From positions 1 through 5,972 of the forward strand of contig JBBIOI010000162.1 of assembly GCA_037443425.1 (NCBI GenBank): a stretch of 5,972 nucleotides of DNA, given 5' to 3'. This document shows positions 1 through 5,057 of this stretch, in pieces. The position numbers and the translations under genes were made by a program. This DNA is from JBBIOI01 sp037443425. GTDB lineage: Bacteria; Desulfobacterota; BSN033; UBA1163. Within the stretch, counting starts at the first letter, position 1. Every line of letters starts with the position of its first letter. The notes beneath the pieces are model-generated. The model saw only the letters and a list, made by a program, of their open reading frames with translations. It was not told the origin of the DNA and did not search any database.

Positions 1-63
1 TGATTGGCCTTTTAATATATATTTCTGTGCCAAACCTAATATTTTATCTTTATCAATGACCAA
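1..63 (-). CDS. N-terminal fragment of a probable TPR-repeat protein (runs off the left edge)
   Basis: Reading the minus strand from position 63 gives MVIDKDKILGLAQKYILKGQ followed by S, open to the window edge. The start would be TTG (complement of 61-63), placed six bases after an AGGAG Shine-Dalgarno sequence (complement of 70-74). No ATG or GTG is in frame nearby, so TTG is the best start. The pattern of a short charged N-terminus followed by K-I/L-x-x-A-x-K-Y/F-I-x-K-G-Q resembles, from memory, the opening helix of tetratricopeptide-repeat proteins common in deltaproteobacteria, which usually continue with a D-K-A-I-K-x-Y type segment. TPR proteins are protein-binding scaffolds, and the partner cannot be told here. 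The gene is divergent from the signalling operon and separated from it by repeats, so a functional link is not implied. Only 21 residues are visible. That a gene starts here is fairly likely; the TPR assignment is an inference from a short match. Confidence 0.62.
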   Translation of the reverse strand, partial: MVIDKDKILGLAQKYILKGQS

Positions 64-128
64 AAATAACTCCTCTAAAATATTTTTAATCTAAAGTTAT
101 CTAATGGATTTAAAAAAGTCAAGTGCAA

Positions 129-148
129 ATGAAGAGATCTCTGAAAAA
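129..148. repeat. Direct repeat copy A (ATGAAGAG-TCTCTGAAAAA unit)
   Basis: ATGAAGAGATCTCTGAAAAA here matches 357-376 at 19 of 20 positions (A/G difference at the ninth base). The unit contains the AGAGATCTCT self-complementary core in this copy. The two copies lie 228 bp apart in the same orientation. Confidence 0.6.
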
Positions 149-170
149 GTCTTTGATAGACTGGGAAGGT

Positions 171-185
171 AGGGTTCAAAACCCT
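171..185. repeat. Small perfect hairpin with 6-bp arms
   Basis: AGGGTT (171-176) and AACCCT (180-185) are exact reverse complements around a CAA loop. No T-run follows directly; the next few T residues come only after GCGGGC at about 197-201, so it is not a convincing terminator on either strand. The role is unknown. Confidence 0.45.
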
Positions 186-274
186 TCGAATGCGGGCTTT
201 TAATGTTTAAATTTCTAACAATCGCTTTACAAAAAATCCAATTATTTTAAGGGGAATTATCAATAGTGCTAATC

Positions 275-307
275 TATAAAAGGTATCCGCTCGAAGGCTT
301 TTTCACC
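275..307 (+). repeat. Degenerate direct repeat, copy 1 of 2
   Basis: The segment TATAAAAG, then GCTCGAA, then TTTTTCACC occurs here and again at 742-773 with the same order and near-identical spacing (33 versus 32 bases). Substitutions fall in the middle of the unit. This points to an old duplication or a dispersed element that flanks the central repeat cluster. Confidence 0.5.
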
Positions 308-341
308 CCACCTCCCCATTTATAAAAGGATTTTTAAATAG

Positions 342-376
342 TTTTTCAGAGGTCTCATGAAGAGGTCTCTGAAAAA
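342..376. repeat. Inverted repeat with 10-bp arms; right part is direct repeat copy B
   Basis: TTTTTCAGAG (342-351) is the exact reverse complement of CTCTGAAAAA (367-376), with a 15-base loop. Within it 357-376 is the second copy of the unit at 129-148. The A/T outer ends and GAGGTCTC core resemble a small palindromic insertion or an operator. On either strand the arm ends in a T- or A-run, so a weak bidirectional terminator is also possible, but no gene ends nearby. Confidence 0.5.
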
Positions 377-456
377 TTCCTGAAGTAGTTGATCCCTCCA
401 TATACCCCATTAAGACAAGGGTTAAGGAGATGAGAGATCGAAGAGACTTTTATTTT

Positions 457-555
457 AATTTCGGACGAATGTGAGAAATTCCCTTCTTCCTGTCATTTCG
501 AACGTATGTGAGAAATCACCCTCGGTCTGTCATTTCGAATGTATGTGAGAAATCT
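457..555 (+). repeat. Three direct copies of a GTCATTTCGA...GTGAGAAATC repeat
   Basis: Copies lie at about 457-481 (diverged; ATTTCGGACGAATGTGAGAAATTC-like), 490-517 and 527-554. The last two share CTGTCATTTCGAA, one variable base, then GTATGTGAGAAATC, and start 37 bp apart. The ends TGTCATTTCGA and GAGAAATC are typical of a dispersed palindromic element that I recall in several bacterial phyla; that recollection is not checked. The spacers are not of equal, unique-sequence type, so this is not a CRISPR array. Confidence 0.7.
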
Positions 556-560
556 AAAAA

Positions 561-613
561 AGAATTCCTCGCTTCACTCGGAATGACATAGTGGAAAAGG
601 CTCGGAATGACAT
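561..613 (-). repeat. Inverted copy and partial copy of the same repeat family
   Basis: The reverse complement of 561-589 begins ATGTCATTCCGAGTGAAGC and matches the 527-555 copy at 19 of 29 positions, so 527-589 can fold into a hairpin with only AAAAA (556-560) as loop. CTCGGAATGACAT at 577-589 is then repeated exactly at 601-613, a truncated extra end. The element looks like a degraded miniature palindromic repeat cluster. Confidence 0.6.
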
Positions 614-623
614 GTCCGATGAA

Positions 624-722
624 GTCATTGCGAGCCCGAAGGGCGGGCAATCTCAAAAATGGTTCTTGCTTACTTAGGAATGAAAATTTGAAGAGATTGC
701 CTCGGCTTCGCCTTGCAATGAT
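624..722. repeat. GTCATTGCGAG / GCAATCTC palindromic element (imperfect inverted pair)
   Basis: The left arm at 624-654 starts GTCATTGCGAGCCCGAAGG and ends GGGCAATCTC. The right arm at 693-722 starts GAGATTGCCTCGGCTTCGCC and ends TTGCAATGAT. The reverse complement of the right arm lines up with the left arm over its whole length, with conserved TCATTGC at the outer end and GCAATCTC at the inner end. The loop between the arms is 38 bases. Similar TCATTGCGAG...GCAATCTC palindromes are, from general knowledge, scattered through intergenic regions of many bacteria; a mobile, REP- or MITE-like origin is inferred. Confidence 0.72.
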
Positions 723-741
723 AATCTGGGATTGTTCAATT

Positions 742-773
742 TATAAAAGATACCTGCTCGAAAATTTTTCACC
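742..773 (+). repeat. Degenerate direct repeat, copy 2 of 2
   Basis: This is the second copy of the 275-307 unit: TATAAAAG, GCTCGAA and TTTTTCACC are conserved, with about three substitutions and a short length difference between blocks. The copies bracket the palindromic repeats at 342-722. Confidence 0.5.
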
Positions 774-831
774 AACTTTTCTAAAAGATTGGGTAATTAC
801 AGATAGAAACTTTTTTACCAATGGATAAATA

Positions 832-860
832 TTGACCATTTTTTAAATATACATTAAAAT
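832..860 (+). promoter_or_regulatory. Probable sigma-70 promoter (P1) of the operon
   Basis: TTGACC (832-837) and TAAAAT (855-860) each match the -35 and -10 consensus at five of six positions, with the optimal 17-bp spacer. The spacer is AT-rich and there is no extended -10 TG. The expected start is about 866-868, which falls on the left arm of the dyad at 867-886. Matches of this quality can occur by chance in AT-rich DNA, but position, spacing and the adjacent dyad support it. Confidence 0.6.
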
Positions 861-866
861 AGACAA

Positions 867-886
867 GGTTTTAAGAAGTTAAAACC
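867..886. promoter_or_regulatory. Perfect 8-4-8 dyad, candidate operator / upstream activating site
   Basis: GGTTTTAA (867-874) and TTAAAACC (879-886) are exact reverse complements around GAAG. The centre lies at about +10 of the putative sigma-70 promoter and at about -80 of the sigma-54 promoter. A dimeric activator of the NtrC type normally binds such a dyad upstream of a sigma-54 promoter, so a site for the regulator encoded at 5054 is a reasonable inference. No T-run follows on either strand and no gene ends here, which argues against a terminator. Confidence 0.55.
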
Positions 887-908
887 ATTTGAATATTTTA
901 ATAAATTG

Positions 909-925
909 TGCATTAAAATTATGCA
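909..925. promoter_or_regulatory. Short dyad TGCAT-N7-ATGCA just upstream of the -24 element
   Basis: TGCAT (909-913) and ATGCA (921-925) are reverse complements separated by seven bases, ending five bases before the sigma-54 promoter. The nonamer CATTAAAAT inside it (911-919) also occurs at 852-860, overlapping the sigma-70 -10 element. It could be a binding site for another regulator or a bend site. The arms are short, so chance is possible. Confidence 0.25.
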
Positions 926-929
926 GAAA

Positions 930-947
930 TTGGCATTTATTTTGCTT
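930..947 (+). promoter_or_regulatory. Sigma-54 promoter (P2) of the operon
   Basis: TTGGCAT followed by a spacer and TTTGCTT matches the sigma-54 consensus TGGCAC-N5-TTGCA/T. The invariant GG (932-933) and GC (944-945) are separated by exactly ten bases, as required, and the only deviation in the core is T for the final C of TGGCAC. The start point is predicted at about 957, giving a leader of some 31 bases before the ATG at 988. Such promoters need an NtrC-family AAA+ activator; one is encoded at the end of the same operon. Confidence 0.82.
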
Positions 948-987
948 ATTTGGGAATTAAAACAAGAAAGGGATTTTTGTTTTAATT

Positions 988-1677
988 ATGACAAAGGGGT
1001 TAAAAAAGGTGTTAATCGTAGACGATGAAGAAACATTAACATGGAGTATGGCAAAAAGTCTTTCAAAAGATAAGGATAAATATGAAGTTCTTATTGCAAA
1101 TAATGGTAAGGAGGCAATCAATATTTTAAACCAACATAGGATTGATCTTGTTATTTCTGATATTAGGATGCCTGATATTAATGGATTAGACCTTCTTTTA
1201 AAGATAAGAAAAGAATATCCTCAGACAAAAGTGATTATAATGACTGCATATGGATCTTCAGAAATTCACAAAGAGGCAAATAGAAGGGGGTCTTTATTCT
1301 ATATCGAAAAACCTTTTGAGATTTCGGATATTAGAAGAATAATTATTGATTTAATCGGCAAAAAAAAGGGTTTTCAGGGAAAGGTAATTGGCCTTCAACT
1401 TACAGACATTATTCAGATGAATTGCCTAAGTCGTCTTACAACAGCCCTTGTCATTACAAGAGATGGAGAAAAGGGTGTTATCTATTTAAATGAAGGAGAG
1501 ATAGTTCATGCCGAATGTGGAGAAGAGAAGGGCACTGAAGCATTTTATAAAATCCTGAGCTGGCAGGAAGGAGAATTTGTTTCAAATATTGGTGTACTCC
1601 CACCTGTTCAGACGATTTATCAAAGCTGGGAGCATTTACTTGTAGAGGCTATGAGAAGAAACGACGAAACAAGTTAA
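988..1677 (+). CDS. Response regulator with REC and PATAN (DUF4388) domains
   Basis: This 229-residue cytosolic protein has an N-terminal receiver domain (about residues 6-122). Visible receiver residues are the acidic pair Asp12-Asp13, phospho-acceptor Asp58 in VISDIRMPD, Thr86 in IIMTAY and Lys108 in EKPF, so it should be phosphorylatable. Residues about 130-225 fit a PATAN/DUF4388 domain: FxGKxxGLxLxDIIQ, then a GVIYLNEGEIVHAECG block, EAFYKIL, WQEGEF and a C-terminal LLVEAMRR. There is no DNA-binding domain, so output is probably by protein contact. In cyanobacteria PATAN-receiver proteins steer type IV pilus motility, though there PATAN often precedes REC. The start ATG lies 14 bases after AGGGA (969-973), a long spacing, but no better in-frame start exists. 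It is the first gene of the operon, five bases before the MglB-like gene, which suggests it signals to the MglA/MglB switch or to a motility motor. Confidence 0.9.
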   Translation: MTKGLKKVLIVDDEETLTWSMAKSLSKDKDKYEVLIANNGKEAINILNQHRIDLVISDIRMPDINGLDLLLKIRKEYPQTKVIIMTAYGSSEIHKEANRRGSLFYIEKPFEISDIRRIIIDLIGKKKGFQGKVIGLQLTDIIQMNCLSRLTTALVITRDGEKGVIYLNEGEIVHAECGEEKGTEAFYKILSWQEGEFVSNIGVLPPVQTIYQSWEHLLVEAMRRNDETS

Positions 1678-1682
1678 TAAAG

Positions 1683-2120
1683 ATGAATGTCATATTAACC
1701 AAAAGGGATTTAGAAAAGATAAATAATTGTTTAAGTAAAGTTGTTTCTTCTTCGAAAGCTCAATCCATATTGCTCGTAGATCGATCAGGGCAACTGATTG
1801 CTCATCATGGAGATACACCGGATATCGATTTATTATCTTTGGCAGCTTTAACGGCAGCCAATTTTGGAGCAACAGCAGAGATTGCGAAGATATTAGGTGA
1901 AGAAGAATTTACGCTTTTATTTCATAAAGGGAGAAATGAGAATGTCTATTTTTCTGCAATCGGAGAGCATGTAATTATGGTAACCCTTTTTGATGACAAC
2001 ACATCGTTAGGACTTATTCGTTTTCAAATCAATAAAGTAATAAATGAACTTTTGAGTATATTTTCATCAATTTTTGAAAGGAAAAAATTTAATTTTAATT
2101 ATTTCAACAAGATGAGGTAA
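1683..2120 (+). CDS. mglB: MglB-like Roadblock/LC7 protein, putative GTPase-activating partner of MglA
   Basis: The 145-residue product is a single Roadblock/LC7 domain. Recognisable stretches are ILLVDRSGQLIAHHGD (about residues 29-44), a helix with SLAALTAANFGATAEIAKILGE (52-72), EEEFTLLFHKG (73-83), VYFSAIGEHVIMVTLFD (88-104) and TSLGLIRFQI (107-116). These line up by eye with Myxococcus MglB, which is slightly longer. MglB homodimers bind MglA and stimulate its GTP hydrolysis, confining active MglA to one cell pole. The C-terminal tail after residue 130 is basic and aromatic and lacks the acidic tail I recall in the Myxococcus protein. There is no strong Shine-Dalgarno sequence; translation is probably coupled to the stop five bases upstream. 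The next gene encodes the GTPase, in the usual mglB-mglA order. The family is secure; a role in polarity rather than another Roadblock function is inferred from that pairing. Confidence 0.88.
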   Translation: MNVILTKRDLEKINNCLSKVVSSSKAQSILLVDRSGQLIAHHGDTPDIDLLSLAALTAANFGATAEIAKILGEEEFTLLFHKGRNENVYFSAIGEHVIMVTLFDDNTSLGLIRFQINKVINELLSIFSSIFERKKFNFNYFNKMR

Positions 2121-2129
2121 AAAGATTTA

Positions 2130-2756
2130 ATGCCATTTATAAACTTTAGCAAGGACGAGATTCAATGTAAAATCGTTTACTATGGACCAGGATTTTGTGG
2201 AAAAACCACAAATCTACAGTATATTTATAGTAATACGAGGGAAGATATAAGAGGGAAAATGGTTTCTATCGATACCAAAGGGGACCGCACCCTTTTCTTT
2301 GATTTCCTCTCCCTCAGTTTGGGAAAAATAAGAGGTTTCGATATTAGAGTTCAACTTTATACAGTACCTGGCCAGGTTCATTATGATGCAACGAGAAAAC
2401 TTGTTTTAAAGGGAGTTGATGGTGTGGTTTTTGTTGCCGATTCCCTGAAGGTTCAAAGAAAGAAGAATATAGAGAGTCTGATAAATTTGGCAAAGAATTT
2501 AGCTGAAAAGGGAATCAGTATCAGAAGCATTCCTCTTGTCATCCAATATAATAAAAGAGATCTTGATGGGACAGACTCTGAGATACTTCCAATAGATGTC
2601 CTTGAAAAAGATTTAAATTCAATGCTAAAAGTCCCATCCTTTCCTGCAAGTGCTATAAAAGGAATAGGAGTCTTTGAAACTTTAAGAGAGATAAGCAAGC
2701 TTGTTGTAAAGGATGTAAGCAGAAAGATCCTACTTGCTGATAAACAGACAAGATAG
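2130..2756 (+). CDS. mglA: MglA-like small Ras-family GTPase
   Basis: This 208-residue protein starts MPFINFSKDEIQCKIVYYGP and follows Myxococcus MglA closely. The P-loop is GPGFCGKTT (residues 19-27). Arg53 in the DRTLFFDFL segment and Gln82 in TVPGQ sit at the same numbers as the known catalytic Arg53 and Gln82 of MglA. The DxxG motif is replaced by TVPGQ (Thr78), as is normal in this family. KGVDGVVFVADS (94-105) precedes the guanine-specificity motif NKRD (141-144), with SAI (174-176) as the G5 element. The product is about 13 residues longer than Myxococcus MglA, with a charged C-terminal helix. MglA-GTP recruits motility machinery at the leading pole. It is preceded nine bases upstream by its likely GAP gene; GAGG at 2114-2117 is the nearest Shine-Dalgarno match, at a 12-base spacing. 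All catalytic elements are intact, so an active enzyme is expected. Confidence 0.93.
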   Translation: MPFINFSKDEIQCKIVYYGPGFCGKTTNLQYIYSNTREDIRGKMVSIDTKGDRTLFFDFLSLSLGKIRGFDIRVQLYTVPGQVHYDATRKLVLKGVDGVVFVADSLKVQRKKNIESLINLAKNLAEKGISIRSIPLVIQYNKRDLDGTDSEILPIDVLEKDLNSMLKVPSFPASAIKGIGVFETLREISKLVVKDVSRKILLADKQTR

Positions 2757-2771
2757 AAGAAAGGGAAAAAT

Positions 2772-3905
2772 ATGGAAAAGATATTTGGAGAAGAAGAATT
2801 TAAAGGCCTTGAAGAGGAGATAGATTCTGCTATTGAAAAATTATTTGTTGAGAAAAAAAAGACACCCGATGAGGATTTGAATCGTGATTTTATGGATCCT
2901 TCCTATTCTTATGGAATGATCCAGGATATCTCTTCAAAGGTCTCTACTAATGAATATGAAAAAGCTCCTGATTTTTCATCTCCATTTGAGAAGATGGAGA
3001 CACAGCTTTTATCGTTAGAATGGGAATTAACAAGAGAAAACATTGATAAAACAAGACAGGAAATTCTTTCATTTCAGAGAATAGTTAAGGATGAGCCTCA
3101 GATTACAAAGATATTAGAATTTATGTCAAAAATTTTATCTCATATCTCTAAGAATGATGAAAACATACAGCCTACATTTATTAGATTTTTATTAGACTCA
3201 AAAGAGACAATAAAACTTTTAATGAGAAAAGACACGATCAATGATATAGAGGTTTATAAACAGCTTGCCTTTAGTGGCCTTGAGGCAAGATACAATTGTT
3301 TAGAAGGGTTAGAAGGGGCAAAAGATATTTCCCAATTGATAAATAAGGATGAAACCTATAAAGATGAGACGATAATAGACAGGATTTCTTCAAAGGTCAA
3401 TTTATTATCAAAAAAGATAGATGAACTTATTTCTAAGGTTGATGCTAAATTGTCTAAGATCGAAGAAACTAAAAAGGATTTAAAGTCAACAGAAAAAGGC
3501 TTAGAAACGAGAAGCCTTCTCAAGAATATAACAATAGTAAAGGTAGAAAATAGACTATTTGGTATAGAGAGTGATAGTGTGGTCAAATTATTTAAACTTC
3601 CTGGGGTCATGTTTGAGAAATATTTAAATAAACAGAAAATTCAATTAAAAGAATTTGATATGAAGCTAATCGATTTAAATAGAATCCTTTCAATCCCGAG
3701 AGAGAGTATAAAAGAGGAATTTAGGATACTCACTGTTAAAGACAATGGCCTTTATAAAGGATTTATTATTGATGAAGTTGTAAAAAGATTATCAGCATAT
3801 CCTGATTCAAGAGAGGATTATGGAGAATATTATTCAGGACTGATTTATACTATTTACCAAGACGAATCTGTAGAAATTCCAATATTAGATATAAAAAAAT
3901 TTTAA
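2772..3905 (+). CDS. Two-part signalling adaptor: helical N-terminal region plus divergent CheW-like domain
   Basis: The 377-residue protein has no signal peptide or membrane segment. Residues 1-70 are acidic and low in order. Residues about 74-155 form a predicted helical unit beginning METQLLSLEWELTRENI, similar from memory to a helical module found in deltaproteobacterial signalling proteins. Residues about 200-246 are a lysine/glutamate-rich heptad-like segment, probably coiled coil. From about 252 the pattern changes to beta-rich: TIVKVENRLFGIESDSVVKLFKLP, then KLIDLNRIL (298-306), RILTVKDNGLYKGFIIDEVVKRL (318-340) and VEIPILDIKKF at the end, which fits a CheW-like fold. CheW domains bridge receptors and CheA-type kinases. 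No CheA or receptor gene is in the window, so the partner is unknown; MglA, the REC-PATAN protein or the PAS kinase are candidates. GGGA (2763-2766) gives a good ribosome binding site. Confident as a gene; CheW-like call moderate. Confidence 0.72.
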   Translation: MEKIFGEEEFKGLEEEIDSAIEKLFVEKKKTPDEDLNRDFMDPSYSYGMIQDISSKVSTNEYEKAPDFSSPFEKMETQLLSLEWELTRENIDKTRQEILSFQRIVKDEPQITKILEFMSKILSHISKNDENIQPTFIRFLLDSKETIKLLMRKDTINDIEVYKQLAFSGLEARYNCLEGLEGAKDISQLINKDETYKDETIIDRISSKVNLLSKKIDELISKVDAKLSKIEETKKDLKSTEKGLETRSLLKNITIVKVENRLFGIESDSVVKLFKLPGVMFEKYLNKQKIQLKEFDMKLIDLNRILSIPRESIKEEFRILTVKDNGLYKGFIIDEVVKRLSAYPDSREDYGEYYSGLIYTIYQDESVEIPILDIKKF

Positions 3906-3923
3906 CAAATAAACTTTTTGATA

Positions 3924-5057
3924 ATGGACAATCAAGTTTTAAAAAAAGAAGAAATAATAGAAAGATTAAGCAGAGAGATTGAAGAGGTAAAAAATTTTGT
4001 AGAAAGTGTTATTGAAAGTATAGGTAGTGGTATAATCATTACAGAGACCAATGATCGTGTAACATATATTAATAAAGCCGGTGAAAAAATTCTTGGCTAC
4101 TCGAGGCAAGAATTGATTGGAAGGCCATTTAGTTTATTGGGTTTGAGAGAAAAGACAGATGTAATACATTCGATACTTGGAAATCCAGATGACCTTGAAA
4201 CAAGGAGAGAGGGCTGGATGAAGAAGAAAGGAGGCATAGAATTCCCGGTTGGATTTACAATCAACAATCACATCAATATCAGGGGTGAAAAGATTGGTAA
4301 AATATTTGTCTTCAGAGATCTAACAAATGTCTATAAAATGCAGGAAGAGATTTTGAGGATGGATAGATTAGTATCTTTAGGGAAATTGGCCTCTGGAATT
4401 GCGCATGAATTGAGAAATCCCCTTGCAGGAATTAAGATTACAGCTCAGGCTCTTGGAGAAGAGCTATCAGAAAATGATTCAAAGAAAGAATATTTAAGCA
4501 GGATAATGAGAGAGATTGATAGATTAAATGATTTACTTAAAACATTTTTTTCCTTTGCAAAGCCTCAAAAATTAAATTTGGTATATTGCAATATTCAAGA
4601 TATTATTAATGAAATAATTCCTTTTCTGATCAAAGAAATAGAAGACAAAGGTATCCATTTTGTTGAGGATTATCATCCACAACTCCCGAAGATTAAAGTA
4701 GACCGAAACCAGATGCACCAGGTCTTTTTGAATATATTTTTAAATGCAATTCAGGCTATGCCAAATGGAGGAGAGCTTAAAGTTGAGGCAAAGCCATATA
4801 TCGCTTTTGGACCAAATGGGTTAAACCAGAATTTCGTTAAAATTATAGTTTCAGATACTGGTAAAGGTATTCCTCCACAAATCTTAAATAGGATCTTTGA
4901 CCCCTTTTTCACAACAAAACCTAAGGGTATTGGGTTAGGGCTTTCTATAACTTATCAAATTATAAAAAAACATGGAGGTTCTATTAAAGTAGATAGTAAA
5001 TTAGATTGCGGAACATCCATTATAATTACTTTACCTGAAAAGATTGAGAATATATGA
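3924..5057 (+). CDS. Cytosolic PAS-domain sensor histidine kinase, NtrB type
   Basis: I take ATG at 3924 as the start (377 residues); a TTG two codons earlier (3918) is possible, but neither has a clear Shine-Dalgarno sequence. After an N-terminal helix comes a PAS domain (about residues 24-135) with GIIITETNDRVTYINKAGEKILGYS and a closing GKIFVFRDLT. The dimerisation/phosphoacceptor domain has His161 in IAHELRNPL. The ATPase domain shows the N box with Asn274 in NIFLNAIQAMP, the G1 box DTGKG (311-315), FDPFFTTK (325-332) and the G2 box GIGLGLS (335-341), so it appears complete. There is no transmembrane segment, so it senses an internal signal or is driven by a protein partner. It overlaps the following regulator gene by four bases (ATGA), a strong sign that the two are a cognate pair. 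Architecture resembles NtrB; the nitrogen-specific role is not implied. Confidence 0.93.
   Translation: MDNQVLKKEEIIERLSREIEEVKNFVESVIESIGSGIIITETNDRVTYINKAGEKILGYSRQELIGRPFSLLGLREKTDVIHSILGNPDDLETRREGWMKKKGGIEFPVGFTINNHINIRGEKIGKIFVFRDLTNVYKMQEEILRMDRLVSLGKLASGIAHELRNPLAGIKITAQALGEELSENDSKKEYLSRIMREIDRLNDLLKTFFSFAKPQKLNLVYCNIQDIINEIIPFLIKEIEDKGIHFVEDYHPQLPKIKVDRNQMHQVFLNIFLNAIQAMPNGGELKVEAKPYIAFGPNGLNQNFVKIIVSDTGKGIPPQILNRIFDPFFTTKPKGIGLGLSITYQIIKKHGGSIKVDSKLDCGTSIIITLPEKIENI

Larger units (their letters stand above)
64..831. other. Gene-free divergent intergenic region rich in short repeats
   Basis: Between the minus-strand start at 63 and the promoter region at 832 I see no reading frame with protein-like composition or a convincing ribosome binding site. 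The longest plus-strand frame (607-828) runs straight through a palindromic repeat and has no family resemblance. The stretch instead contains a 15-bp hairpin (171-185), a fold-back at 342-376 with a second copy of one flank at 129-148, a cluster of GTCATTTCGA-type repeats (457-613), a GTCATTGCGAG-type inverted pair (624-722), and a 33-bp degenerate direct repeat (275-307 and 742-773). It must also contain the promoter of the minus-strand gene, which I could not place with confidence. No RNA gene was recognised. Confidence 0.7.

Noticed and set aside
94..122. Sigma-70 promoter for the minus-strand gene (TTGACT complement of 117-122)
   Set aside because: The -35 match is good, but at 16-18 bp spacing the best -10 candidate (TAACTT or ATAACT) matches poorly, and better -10 matches lie too far away. 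It is not strong enough to list as a feature.
160..202. tRNA-like T-arm (GGGTTCAAAACCC) suggesting a tRNA gene or attachment site remnant
   Set aside because: The T-loop ends in A in place of a pyrimidine, and no anticodon or D arm and no acceptor stem can be built around it. It is reported only as a small hairpin.
457..613. Possible CRISPR array
   Set aside because: Only about three direct units occur, with spacers of roughly 10 bases and an inverted copy next to them. CRISPR arrays need regular repeats and unique spacers of about 30 bases or more.
607..828. A 73-codon plus-strand open frame
   Set aside because: It reads directly through both arms of the GTCATTGCGAG palindrome, has no ribosome binding site, a low-complexity arginine/leucine-rich product and no family resemblance. 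It is best explained as a chance frame across repeat DNA.
867..886. Rho-independent terminator
   Set aside because: The stem has only two G-C pairs, no T-run follows on either strand, and no gene ends upstream on either strand. An operator fits better.
1690..3610. Minus-strand open frames at 1690-1872, 2453-2698 and 3356-3610
   Set aside because: Each lies wholly inside a well-supported plus-strand gene and its product has no recognisable family features.
3918..3923. TTG start for the histidine kinase gene
   Set aside because: ATG follows two codons later at 3924, neither start has a clear Shine-Dalgarno sequence, and ATG is the commoner choice. The difference is only two residues.
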